This document shows positions 10,452 through 22,769 of a stretch of 64,000 nt of DNA, piece by piece. How positions within the stretch are numbered: the stretch's first letter is position 1; each line of letters opens with the position of its first letter. Origin of the DNA: Seriola aureovittata (lineage: Eukaryota > Chordata > Actinopteri > Carangiformes > Carangidae). The notes under the pieces were generated by a model. That model was not told the origin of the DNA and did not search any database. It was given only the letters and a program-made list of their open reading frames with translations. The stretch is taken from contig NC_079364.1 in the NCBI RefSeq assembly GCF_021018895.1, positions 16,150,885-16,214,884 of the forward strand, in the 5' to 3' direction. The position numbers and the translations under genes are program-made.

Positions 10452-12929
10452 CTCACACCGGAAGGGCTTGTATCCACAGGTATAGCTTTCTCCACGAGCC
10501 AGACGAGGATGGCTTTGACCACTGCTGCAGTACACACAGGAGCCTCCTGAGTCTGGGTGCTTCTCTTTCATGTGGGCCTCCAACGTCTGCTGGTACTTGT
10601 AATGCCAGTTGCATTTGGGACACTTCAGTGTCTTGCACGAGTTTCGTGAATGCATCATGGTCATGTGACCCCCCAAAGAGCGCGAGGAACCCAGAACAGT
10701 GTCACATTTAGGGCATTCTACCCCACTTCCTCCGTTGCCACCAGGCCCATGGTTCTGTGAACACTCGCCCATCCCCGTTATGTCACAGGAGCTCCCTGGG
10801 AGGGGGTGCGAGTGGCCAAGAGATGAAGGGTGGAGGTGATGATGATGGTGGTGCATGTGGTGATGGTGCAGAAGGGCTCCATTTTCCTCCTCTCCCTCTG
10901 CTGGGCAATCATTTGGTTCTGGAGCTGTGGCACTATCTCGATTGGCACTTTCATCAGCAGCAGCATTGGAGGACAGAGGTGAGGAGGAAGTGCCAGCAGT
11001 GTCATCCTCGCTCCTTCTGACGGCAGCTGCCGCCATTGCCATGGGAACAGTGGGCCCCTGGCAGTTAAAGCTCAGAGGGAGCTCTGAGGTCCTCCCCCCA
11101 CCGTCTGCAGCTGAACCCTCTTCCTTGACAGAGGAGGAAGTGGAAGCAGGGGCTTTGCTGTTGAGTGTGGAACTGACCGCAGAGGTGCAGGCAGAAGGCT
11201 GGAGAGCGCTACTAGGCATTAATAAAGGAGATTTGGAAATGCTTTGGTTTGAGACAGCTGGTTCCCCCGCTTCACCCCCGCCGCTGCTACTGTTACCACC
11301 ACAGGCCACTGCAGTGCTTTTTGCCTCCAACTCGTCTTCCTCCTCCCCGAACAACAGTTCCTCTTCTTCCAAGCCCCCCATCCGGCTGGATAGGTGCGCC
11401 TTACTTTCATGTCCCTCAGTGTCCCCATCCTCTCCCTTGCATGCCAACTCTTTCCCAGCAGGCTCCTCTGTTCTCCCTCCCTGTTTGGGCAGGGTACTGG
11501 AGTCTTTGGCAGAGCCTGAGGATGAGGTAAGAGTGGATGCTTTGGAAATGCCCAGCCCTCCAAGAGAGAGGACTGAGCTTAGCGGGGTTTGTTGGTGCTG
11601 CTGTTGCTGGAGGCCAGAGTCAGAGTCTTTGTTCAGGAGGGTCTCGCTGCCCCCGCTGCTGCTTCCAGGCTCCAGATGGACACCACTAAATGTGCCATAG
11701 AAGCTCTGGCCAGAGTTAATGGGGAGCAGGGTAGGTGGCAGAGGACTGCTCTTATTTTTTGGTTCCAGGAAACTGATGAGGGGCTCTTTGTCCTTCCCAA
11801 TGCCCTGGATGATGGCAGATGCATGCTTGTCCCCTAGCATCCGCCGCTCGTCATCACACAGTGTCATGCGGTGATCATGGACGGCATGGGTGGCAAAGGA
11901 ACGCGCATAGCCAAAGGACAGCTTGCAGAGAAAACACATGAGAATGGGCTTACCCTTGCCATATAGGGCTAGCCCATCGAATTTGGAGAAATCCACGTTG
12001 TTGGGAACATCTTTGGATACACAGGACTTCTTGGCAGACCCATCGCTGTTCAGGTAATCCTTGTTGCTTTTGTGCCGCACATCGAAGACACGGAAACTGT
12101 GCAGGACAGGACTGAGGCCTGCCATAGTTGAGGTATTGGGGAAACCTTGGTCTGAATTGCCAAACCACTTCCCGAAGGACGAGGCTATGTGGAACGTGTT
12201 GATGATCTGAGGGTAGACCGAGGATGAAGTCCCAGCAGGTTCCCCCGGTTTTCCCCCACTGGTAACAGAGTTTGTGGGAAGCAGGCCGGGTACCATGCCC
12301 CCACCACTTTGGATCAACTGACTGAGGCTCTCTACGATGTAGGCTGAGCCATCTGGCTGGTAGACTATCTCTCCAGCCAGGTTCTCCACATCACTGCTCT
12401 CCTCTTCCTCTTCCTCCTCTCCTTCCTCACTCCCACTCTCATGTGCTCCCTGCTGTCGTGTGGGCTGATGTCGCAAAAGAGTGGGCATGCCCCCTCCCCC
12501 TGAAGCCATTGGCACCCCAGGAAAGGGTTGAAGACTTGGGAAACAGCTGTCAATCTCCATTTCATCTAAGTCCTCAGATTCTTCCTCTTCTCCACAGCTC
12601 ACTCCCTCTTGCTCTTCTTCCTCAAAACCCTCTCCTCTGGGGTGCAGCTGGCCTGTGGCAGAGCTATCACTGCGGGCCTGGGGTGATATCTGTTTTGGCT
12701 GCTGCTGCTGGGACTGTAGTTCTCTCACCACGTCATGAGGTGCACTGGGGTTTTGGGGTTGAGAAGGGTAGGGAGCAGAGAGAGACAGAGGGTCCAGGGA
12801 AGGAGCCTGGTTGGTGCAAGGGACCTGTGAGCTAGAGTGATCGTTCCAGGGCTGTGGTGGTTGCTGCTGCTGGGAGGAGCCGAGCCCATCGTCTGTCCCA
12901 GAAACCACGGGAGACTCACAGCTGTCCAT
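10452..12929 (-). CDS. zfhx3: zfhx3 first coding exon: residues 1-826 of the zinc finger homeobox protein
   Basis: Start codon at 12,929 in a strong context (A at -3, G at +4), with an in-frame TGA eight codons upstream inside the same exon, so this start is well supported. The opening [11 protein letters not shown] closely resembles the mammalian ZFHX3 start. Landmarks: acidic stretches at about residues 102-126 and 168-180; a conserved block at about 179-202 ([20 protein letters not shown]); a conserved block at 239-310; a C2H2 finger with C332, C335, H348 and H351 or H353; a low-complexity Ser/Glu-rich linker at about 400-690; a His-rich run at 688-700; fingers at 739-760 and 770-791; a CxxC at 798-801; and C825, the first Cys of a finger completed in the next exon. 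The exon ends in CGG TGT GAG before a GTGTGT donor. Read-through into the intron would add 18 codons and stop. The most N-terminal finger of mammalian ZFHX3 is not recognisable. Nuclear transcription factor. Confidence 0.95.
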
Positions 12930-12965
12930 GCTGATGCCTACATGAGGCGTTCATCGCATCCAGGC
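12930..12965 (-). other. zfhx3: 5' UTR part of the first coding exon, with three upstream AUGs
   Basis: The intron 1 acceptor CTTGTGTCTCTGCAG ends at 12,966, leaving a 36-nt leader before the ATG. Reading the minus strand, it contains ATG CGA TGA (12,959-12,951, in frame, two codons), an ATG at 12,954 in another frame that runs 12 codons through the main start and stops at 12,916, and a bare ATG TAG (12,943-12,938). The rest of the 5' UTR lies in an upstream exon. Confidence 0.8.
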
Positions 12966-13739
12966 CTGCAGAGACACAAGTTGGGTGAGATAAGTAGTTA
13001 GTGTCGTATTTGGAAAGTTTAATGTAAACATACATGCATATATTGTACATAAACCCACACAACTCCATCATTTACCATGCCAGGGTTGGAAACATACATT
13101 TCTAGATTTTACAAAGTATTAATACAGCTGTTAAGAAAAGATCAGATACAGAAACCATGAAAGGGACAACATGTATAGGAACCTTAAAGGAAGAAAATCA
13201 AATATACGGTGTATTGGGTGAGAGACGAAAGTCTGAGATATAATTGGAAAAATGACACTGTGCTCATTACACTAGATTAGGTACTTAAACACAATACCTG
13301 AGACAAGCACTAATAAGCCGTCCATGATTCATCTTCCTGCCATATCAGGAAGGTACCATCTTTTATCTTCACCTTCCAAACAACACCCCTAATCTTATAT
13401 TCTGCAAATTCTACATCCGTTTTTAATTAACTTGCAGTCAGAAAAAAGGAGAAACAGGCTAACTTAATGGATCAAATAGATTCCTTGTGAGATAATTAGA
13501 CACTGAGAAGCCACCCATCAGCACATTGTACATTTACATAACTGGAAGAAAAAGGGAAAACTGCATCTAAAAAAAGCGATTTTTAACAGTATCATTACCA
13601 TCTGCAAGTTGTGTACATATGAGGAGAATACAATTCATGTGCATTATTGAAATAGATTTGTATGGACTCTAACAAGAGCAATAAAAGGCAGTATTTTCTA
13701 TGAGCCCAAAATACATAAGCTGGGTAGGGACTTCACTGC

Positions 13740-14110
13740 AGCTGTGTTTAGATCTTGCATCCAATAACCTCTACGCTCAGCCTGGTTTCAAACACTCCAG
13801 CCATCCTCCGCCTCTGAAATAATAAATGGGAGCTGAGCTTTCGGGAGCTGGCCATGCCCCGAGCATCTGAGAGGCCCAACACAGGCTGCAATTTAGAGCG
13901 CAGAAGAGATAAAATGATAGCGCAAGATACTGCTGAGCTAATAATTTTATTAAAGGGATGCAGCCAACATTGATTAAAGGGGGCAATCGGGCTGAAACCA
14001 ATAACTCTGGGCTGCCCTTTAACCCACCAGCACTGAATATTACATGAGCAAAGTTTCCAGGCACCAAGCTCGCTGCCATGTCCCGGTTGATTAGCACATT
14101 CACTGCTTGC
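13740..14110. promoter_or_regulatory. Candidate conserved element close to the first coding exon
   Basis: About 370 nt without simple repeats, with motifs such as AATAATTTTATTAAAGGG and GATTAAAGGG. ATTAAAGGG is repeated at 13,949 and 13,973, 24 bp apart. Inference from composition only. Confidence 0.35.
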
Positions 14111-14579
14111 ACTTGATTTATTTACTTATTTACTTAGGGATGCAAATTTCAGCTGTGATCAGAATGGAGTCTACCCCCACACCCTAACATATTAACCACT
14201 GAGGGAGAGGAGAGATTGATAATGTCTGTCTGCCTCTTCATGAATGTCTGATGAAGCTCACCTCCCACACAACATACCTGAGACCTCTCCAGCCTATATG
14301 CACTCAAACTACAAAAAATAATGGACTCCCATTTTAGTGATGCGTTTTTGTATTTCGACTTCAGAATGAACAATAACAGAAAAGAAGTAAATATTGTGGG
14401 GGGAAGAAAAAAAAAAAAAAAGAAATAAGCACTATAATGATAAAGCCATGAGTTTAATTTGGGGAATTTATCACTGCAAAGATGTAGTAGATGTTACTAT
14501 TATAAATACCCAAGGACAGACATTTTCTGTGAATATGGTCCATCTGATTGTTTTGTTTACACACTACAGAAGCTAACCC

Positions 14580-14800
14580 CAATGACCCTTGTCTTACTTT
14601 GCATACAAAATGAAAGATATTAGACTGGCTGGCTTATTAACAAGATTGCTTTATACAGCCAGACATGATTTAGAGATGGCTGCCATATTGAGTGAGGGGA
14701 TACTAGCCCTACTGGTCTGTATTTATTATCTGCTCCATTAATAAGAGTCTATGAGCTCAACAGCCATTTCACACAAATGGACTGAGGGCAGCAAGAGTAA
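14580..14800. promoter_or_regulatory. Candidate conserved element
   Basis: Repeat-poor block with several TATTAA/ATTAAT motifs and a GCTGCCATATTG stretch. Inference from composition only. Confidence 0.25.
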
Positions 14801-17800
14801 TGCAAGAAAAAAAATTATGCCACATGTCAAACAGACAGTGATTCTTCAAACTAAAAGCACATGAATAAACTGGACAAAATGAAATGGAAAAAAATCTGAA
14901 AATGTGACTTGTCTAAAACGACTGCCTCTTAGGAAAAAGTCTGCATGTATCCTGTCTGTACATGGATTGTCTCTCACCTTGTTCCTGTTATCTATCCTAT
15001 CAGCCCCTCCTCCAGATTCCACTGCCTGTCTTGACCAGGCCTGGGAACACTGGATCCACATGCACAACTAGTAGTTAAGATTGCTAGTTAACAATGACCT
15101 CTAAAGTTCTCTACTCTCATCTTTGCCTTGATGAGTCTGAACAGAGTTACTACAGTGTACTGTACCAAGGGTATGTACCCATCCATTCCCATTACTGCTG
15201 TAAGATACCTGAAGCAATTAGCAGTAGACAGGATAACACGATGACTCTTGATCAGTGCTGGAGCTCTGAGCCAGCTTGGTGTGTTCACTGCTTACAGAAA
15301 ACAGGATTGCCCTTTAAAATCAAGATGGTGTAATTCAATAACCTGCAGTGGTTACTGATGAGCAATGGGATTGTCTGGAGTCGGCAAGTCGCAGATGGGC
15401 CAACTGATATAACGCTGTTTGTCTCTCGGAGGTCTGCCTGGCTCAGTGACACCTGTTTAAAGCAGGAAAAGCTTTAATCTCTGGGAGGCACTAAACAAGT
15501 CCGCGAGACAGACAAAGAGACGCGGTCGAAGGAGAGGGGAAGTGGAGGAGGCTGGTGTCTCTGTGCTCTGACTGTGTTAATAACCACAAATCAAAATGAT
15601 GGAACAGCCCACTAAAAGTAACTACTGCTGAGTGGTATTATGTAAGGTTATATACTTTAATATGTAAAAAAGTAAATTTTCTTTTTCATACTGGCACTAA
15701 TGCTGATTGCACAAAACAAATGATCCTGCCATGGCCTCTGCCCTTGCGCTGTATCGCAATTCTAAATGTGGGCCCACTGAGTTGACAATAAGCAGGCTGT
15801 ATGCAGCCAAAACAAGCTTTAGTTGACAATAAGAGATAATCAGAGAGAAGAAAAGGCTGGATTCCTGAGCTGATCTGAGGGAGAGCATGCCGATGCACAG
15901 ATCCTGACTGTAAAACTCACACTCCTGCTGCCACCTGCCTTCAAAGGCTTTACGCCAGGGTCTCCCTGTTCTCTCTTTCTCTCTGCACTGACAAAAAAGG
16001 TTTCACTCTACCCCCTCCCACCTCCATAACAACAAAGATAAGGTTGAACCTTGAGAAAAAGGCCTCAGTTCTAATGAACACTGTCAGAGAGTGGGTCTGG
16101 ATGTCATTTGGTAGGGATGGAAAATGAGATAAGTTTTAAGTTATGGGTCCTTTCATTAGGTGGGATTTACCGGCCAACTGAGGGAGGAATTAAAGGCTAA
16201 GGAACCATCTGATTATAAGCATGCCTGATCACCTGCCTGAAGGCCTGCCCTTGCCTCCAGAAGACCCTGCTCTCCAGGGTTTCCTGAGGGAATTAGCTCT
16301 GACTCAGCCTTAACTGTGAATACTGCTGGGCTACAGGCGTGATGCAGCCCTGACCCTTACTCCTATCCACATGCACGTCAGCAGTGAGGGAACACCTTTT
16401 TAAATCGGAAAGACACTGTTTCTTAATACACCTAGAGGACCCCTAACAATATCCCAGATCTGATTTTCAATTGTACCTCTGTGAAGTTGCCTTTCTGTGT
16501 CTGGTCTCTGAGCCATTGCTGAGCCTGGCCAGCCACCGCAGGGTAAGGGGCGCTTATTGGAAAATCAATGGCGTGAACGCTAAGCAAGTTACAGGAAGAT
16601 GTGGGAAGGAAGGGTTCTTATTGATAAAGCAGGGGAGGGCCTTTGATGTTGCACTAGGGACATGCTCATTGATGGGGGAACCATTGTAGTCCTCAGGCAG
16701 AGTGAGGCCCAGGTTTATCTCCTAGGTTTGCTCCAATTAATCACCAATAAAAGGCATGCATGCATTGCATTCAGTAAGATAAGTCCACTTTAATGCCTGA
16801 CATGGTTTAGTAAATTCTGGTTTTAACTCCATGCTCTTACAGTGAGGGGACTTTACCTTTTCTAAAACTGCAGTACATGTGTCTCTCTCTGACTTTGTCT
16901 AATTCTCTGCCAAACCATACTGTAGCCTATATCCAATACAACAATATGATAATCATCTAAGTTATAACTATGCTACATGTGAGAGTGTAAGTGTTGTCCC
17001 AAACTAGCAGACTGGTGTCACAAGATGATTTACTGTACAGAAATCAAAAATTAAAACATGCATGCAATTATTAATTATGTCCTCTTCAAGACAAAACTTT
17101 ACACTAACCAACTATTTTACTTCACTAACACTTTATAAAATGACAAAGGCTTTATGCCAGGGTGACAATAATTTGAGTGGTCTGAAAGGAAAAAATGCAA
17201 ATCAACTTTCAGCGTCCAAGACTGCCATCACAGGTCACTTTGTCTCAGAGTTGTGTGGCAAAAAAAGTGCTACCACTGCTACGATTATAATTGCATTAGG
17301 TGCATGGAGTTCTTGTTCTCTTTGATCCCTAACACTGTAAATCAGATACTTAACCATGTAGAGAACTGTTGTTTATTGTGTGCTGTAAATATTCTGTCCA
17401 CTATTCTGCTAATGCAGACATAAGGGTGCTCCAGTATTGCTCCAAATGCAGGAGGCAAAAAGTCACCTCAGGTCGATGGCACTCAGCCTGTAAACAGGGC
17501 TTCCCGTAAAATCAATGATCTTCAGTAGGAGCTATCAGTCTGTGGAACAGAAATAGCCATGGCTGTGTTGAGTCTGAGGCGGGGAAGAACAGTGCTGTGT
17601 GTTTACATGAGTGTGTGTGAGTAGAGGGGGCCAGTCACTGGCATGTCTGGGTGTATTTCTCAGAGATAGCAGAACTGAGGCATGCGGCTTCTGTCATGTT
17701 ACAGCCTCTGAAAACGTTTCGGCTGCTGTAGAGTCAAGGCTACAGCTTAAAGATTTTTAATGTTGTTTTCTGTGTATGTATTATCTGCATCAAACTAGAG

Positions 17801-18059
17801 TTGGAACAAATATATAACTTACAGCTCAAATAATCCTTTCTGATTACAATATGAGCAAACTCAAATACCCGTGAGGCAATGTGCTGATTGTTTTAGTTTC
17901 ACAGCACTCAATTTTAGCAACCATTTTGCACTAGCAAGACTGGCCAGAAAAGGCAAAATTGATTTGTTTGTAGTATCAATTGCCTCCTTTGTTAATAGAC
18001 TTGAAATAGAACCTTGAAAATGATTTTACCCTTTACGCAACACCATCAAATTCTGCTAA

Positions 18060-18320
18060 TCCATTCCATGTTGCAGAACGGAAGAAAAGTGATTTCAGAC
18101 AAAGCAGCAGTGAAATCACAGCGCAGAATCGTATGTTACTTAGACACAGGGCAGTCTGATTAAATGATCTGACTGTCGCTCAGCTAACCTCCAAAACCAT
18201 CCAGAAGGGATTTACACATGGCACTAGAGTGTTTCCTCAGTTTTGGAGGGTGTGATAGAAACAGCATGCTGGTGTAATTAGAAGTAGTTAATTAGCTGTG
18301 GGTTAATTACTGGGTTCTGC
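18060..18320. promoter_or_regulatory. Candidate element with a TAATTA cluster
   Basis: Three TAATTA cores at 18,275, 18,289 and 18,304, spaced 14 and 15 bp apart, in a repeat-free block. TAATTA is the core of many homeodomain sites. Inference from motif density. Confidence 0.35.
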
Positions 18321-18936
18321 AGAGTGTTGGTGAAAGACCTGGTGGGGTGGCAAAGCAAAGGGAAGCAGCGAACACACAGCAGGAAGCTCCCAGTCTCCCG
18401 CCAATTAGCAACCAGCATGGGGTGGGGGTGGTGGTGGGGGGTGGGGGGTACAGTAGGAGTACAAATGTAAGAAGCCTTATATCATTGGATTTTAAGCTCA
18501 GTGCAGGGGAAGTGATAAAACGAGAGAAGACAAAATATATTCTATTTAAATATGTATAGTGTTAGATTGTTTTACTATAGTCAGAACAACATTTGCCAAA
18601 AAGTCACAGTGAAATTTTAAAGAATGATACTATTTTAATTACAAAATTTAACTACATGAGCAACTTGTTATTACAGCAGCCACAAGCTATCTTTCTTCAT
18701 TTATCAACCATACTGAAAGACTGCACTGTATTATTTTCCTGTTATGTCTCGTGTGGTTTGTTTAGAAAGCTTTGTAATTTATAAGAGCATAAATTATCCT
18801 TGGAATTAAGGTATTGATGTATAATCAGAGCAGGGCTATCGGGCACAAACTAGCGTTCGCCCCCAGGCAACCCAGTGCACAGAGCACACTCACACACTCA
18901 GTGTACACTCAGCAGGGTGTCAGTAAAATTGCTTGA

Positions 18937-18949
18937 CAGAGAGAGAGAA

Positions 18950-18994
<45 letters not shown>
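18937..18994. repeat. GA microsatellite
   Basis: Near-continuous GA repeats with a few AAAG interruptions at the left end. Confidence 0.95.
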
Positions 18995-18995
<1 letters not shown>

Positions 18996-21142
18996 GTGTC
19001 TTTCAAATACTTATCAGATTATTTAGATACACATCCCCCATTTCTGCTCATTTTTAGATGAACAGACATGGATACTGAATGATTTGCAACAGTCTGACAT
19101 GGAACCTCAAATCCTTTAGCATGCAGTACTGACTTTCCCATACAGTGGAATGCAGAAAGGCTGAGAGGACACTTGATACTTTGTGCACTGTTCTGTCTGG
19201 CACTAATCAATCAGAAAACAACACACTGATCTTAATCCTTGGGAAGATTTCTAAATGAAAAACATTTAGAAATCCCAGAATGATATTTGTAGATATGCAG
19301 TATGTATAACTGTGTTTCTGTTGTATTGGCAGATTAGCAGGAAAGAGAAGGGGAAGACAGAGAGATAGAGAAAGGGAGATTGAGATATGGAGCTGGAGAG
19401 AAAGTGAGACAGCTAAAGACACGTGTCCAATGAAAGGTCAGGGACAAGGGGGAAATGTGCTGATCAAAGTCTTTGAGCCCCAGGACCTTCATTTCTACTA
19501 ATTATCAAATCTGCCCCTATTTATATCTAGGGGAAGCAGACGTTCTCTCAAGAGAGGATGGAAGTGAAATCTGCTAACTACAGTGCTTTCAGAGCTTCTG
19601 TTTGCACTCACTCCATTTGATTTGTTCTATAGTAACAGGATAAGGGTGGTAGATGAGAGTTAAGAGAACCGATGACTATAACTTATGTGGGAAAGTTGTT
19701 GCTATGAAAGTAAAGGACAGAACACTATGTATAGAAGAAAGCAAGGCTGAACAAAATGTAAAATATAGAATCACTCGATGTTTTGATGGTGGGAAACTCA
19801 TTTGTGTCAATCTTGAAAACTATTGCCTAAAAGGCAAGATCTCATGGTGCCATACACACATATATACACACAGGCGCGCACACGCAAACCCACACACACA
19901 CCTTCCCACAGCGCTGCAGTTAAGGCAGGCCAACCACAAACACAGTTGTTAAAATGATCAATACCATTGAAATATTAAACCTTAAGGAGCCACATTATTG
20001 ATTGAGAGCCCAATGATAAAATGGTTTATTATCACAATTGTGGGCTTTATGTAAATGTTTTGGAGAGACCATCAGCTGCCCATCTACCATGGGCTTTGGC
20101 CAAATTTGACCCCCCCCCCCCAACTGCCTACAAACACACATATCCACATATCCCACAACCCACTCACCACTCAGCTCTGCTCCCTTACCCTGCCATCCAA
20201 AACCCGAGGGACTTGAGGGACTGGCGCGAACAGGGGGATGTCATTACCACTACTTCTACTTCCATTAAGGATAGCTGACACTGATCAGCATACCAAGCCT
20301 CTGTTGACAGAGAGACAGGAGTGGGGGCATCTGGCCCACCAGAACAACCTGGTAGCCCTGGGATGAGGTGTAAGAGATCTCCAGCAGGCATGACAACAAA
20401 CAGGGGCATACAGTGGAACAGTGGTCCCAGGCTCCATGCAGGGATCTTGCCTTGACAGACAGATATGGGACATGGATAACATGTCTATAATCCTCTGCCT
20501 TTCTGTGTAATCTGGAAAACTAATAGTAATGACCCAGTCCTGCACCTGGTAAAACACAGGGTTCACTGGCACCTGGAATTAGACAAATACTCACTGCAGA
20601 GCAGTCTTAAAGGGACACACTGCTTCAGCAAAATGCTAAAGGGATTTTTAGAAGACACCAACATATGGAGGAATGGTGCATTTTGTAAGACAAGAAATTT
20701 CTATTGAACTGAACGAAAATAGAAAAATCTATAATGTAACTATAAAATATCAGTAACTGATTGGCTATGCTGGGAGACTGGTTGAGGTGCATGCAGTCGT
20801 GTGAGAGGACGACTTAAGTCACACAGAGTCACAGCAGTGAAACACTGAGGCAGTGCCACAAGCCTGGCGGTTGAGCCCAGTGTCGGTTAAGTGACTAAAC
20901 CTGAGTAGGGTGATAAGATCCCTTTTAGAAGGCATGTGAAGGCCAAATGACCAGGAAACCTGAGTAATGTGGGTGAAAGCTGTCTGGGGTGAGAGCGGAG
21001 CTGTGGAAAGTCATGCAGTGTTATGTGTGGAAAATGGAAACTTACTATCTCTTTTATACACCTCGAACTGAAGAATGGTGCTGTCCCATACACATACAGT
21101 TGTGTGTGCATATAACCTACCATGTGTGGGAGCACATATCCG

Positions 21143-21144
<2 letters not shown>

Positions 21145-21184
<40 letters not shown>
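21145..21184. repeat. CGCA tetranucleotide repeat, about 10 copies
   Basis: Perfect CGCA units, CpG in every unit, with a decayed continuation to about 21,202. It alternates purine and pyrimidine throughout. Confidence 0.95.
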
Positions 21185-22731
21185 TGCACTCACGCACGCA
21201 CATGTAACAGGGATTAGAGGGTGTCCCAGTGAAACCATTCTGTGGAAATTATTTCTTCGCAGAAAAAAGGCATGAAAGCCAATGGTGACCTGGCCTCTAA
21301 TTCTAGAGTAGGATATCCTGGATAAATAATTAGAGGGTTCCTTTGAAGACCTTGCACAGCCGAACCATTCACTCCCCACTTCACATTTGCTAAAGTCATT
21401 AATGACAAAGATTTAGAAAGGAAAAGCAAAAATCTTTCTGGTACACAAATACTTTTTTTTATGAGGCCTGGCCCAAATTCCTCTCTGCTTAGCTGAAGCC
21501 CTTATCCTGGGAAAGAACTGCACCCGTTTTAAACAATAAACCTCAGGGGAAAAGTGTTTTCTATTGCCCCCTTCCCCCGCTGAATTATGAGAGTTAATAA
21601 AGTTAAAAGAATAATGTGCCCTGTGTTTTAAAAGAGGAAGTGAGCAAGAAATGTTGGGACACTGGATGTCAAAGAACACAGGATAAACAAAGCAAAGAGA
21701 GAGAGAATAGTTTCAAACTCTAATAGCAAAGACTGTTTTATGTTTCAGGATGACAAAGGGGTGTGATAGGAACTCTGCTATGAATATTAAAGGAATCTCA
21801 AACTTACTGGACACCACTGACTTCTTGTACATGGGCGATTCTTGCGCCACAGTAGCATACATGTCCCATTTAGTGACACCATGTGCCACTTCTACAATGT
21901 GTTGTTTTGTTAACCAGGATCATTCACTGGAATAAACAAGACAAAATCTGACATGTGGAATTACACTTTTCATATTCAGATTACTCTCATTCCCAAGGAG
22001 GGAAAAAAAATTCCCCAAAAATATATTTTAGAGTATTTCATTGTGACAAAAAAAGAAATGTTAATGTGTCTTCAGGCAAAACCAGACAAACCCACGGAGC
22101 ACTAGTTTACATGCCAATGGGATGTCTAATCTTTACACTGGCAGTTTATAAACAAAACATCAGATCTTGATGCAACTGTCATCTTAAAAGGAGAGCAGCG
22201 CTTGCCCCACAGTTTACAAGGACAGATTCCAAGGCAAACCTTGGAAGGTGATGTGCATTCCTTCTGAGCGGAGCAGTGATGAGGAACTGTCAACAGAGGA
22301 AAAGGGAAGAAAAACAAAAAGAAAACAACTTGTTAAGTGTATAACAAGGTGGCCTGGAGGGCAATGCTGAAAGACACCTCAACACTTGACTCTGAAGTGC
22401 GCAAGGCACATCAAACAGCATTTCCGTAGCTACACTGAGCACTGACAGAGCCGACCACACTGTTCAGAGACCCCTGTGTGAAGAAAAACACAACAGTTTG
22501 GCAGGAAATAAAGAGGCAAATTGTGACTAAAAAGACAACAGTTCCTCCTGCGGTAGTAATCATAAGTGTTTGTATGCACTAAATCAGAGTTCTGTTCTCA
22601 GCCACAGGGAGACCTGTCTAACATGAGGTAAAACTGCTGCCATCAAACTACAAAAGGGATACAGAATAACCCCATCCTAAAAAGCAACTGCAAACAATGA
22701 AGCAGTTCCTATTAGATAATGTTGCATAGCA

Positions 22732-22733
<2 letters not shown>

Positions 22734-22768
<35 letters not shown>
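22734..22768. repeat. GT microsatellite
   Basis: About 17 uninterrupted GT units. Confidence 0.97.

Positions 22769-22769
<1 letters not shown>

Noticed and set aside
10927..11700. 257-codon plus-strand ORF
   Set aside because: It is antisense to the low-complexity part of the zfhx3 first coding exon. Ser/Glu/Pro-rich coding DNA often leaves an open antisense frame.
21004..21207. Tandem Ala-Cys-Val-Arg and Thr-His-Ala-Arg reading frames
   Set aside because: Translation of the CGCA microsatellite in different frames, not a protein repeat family.
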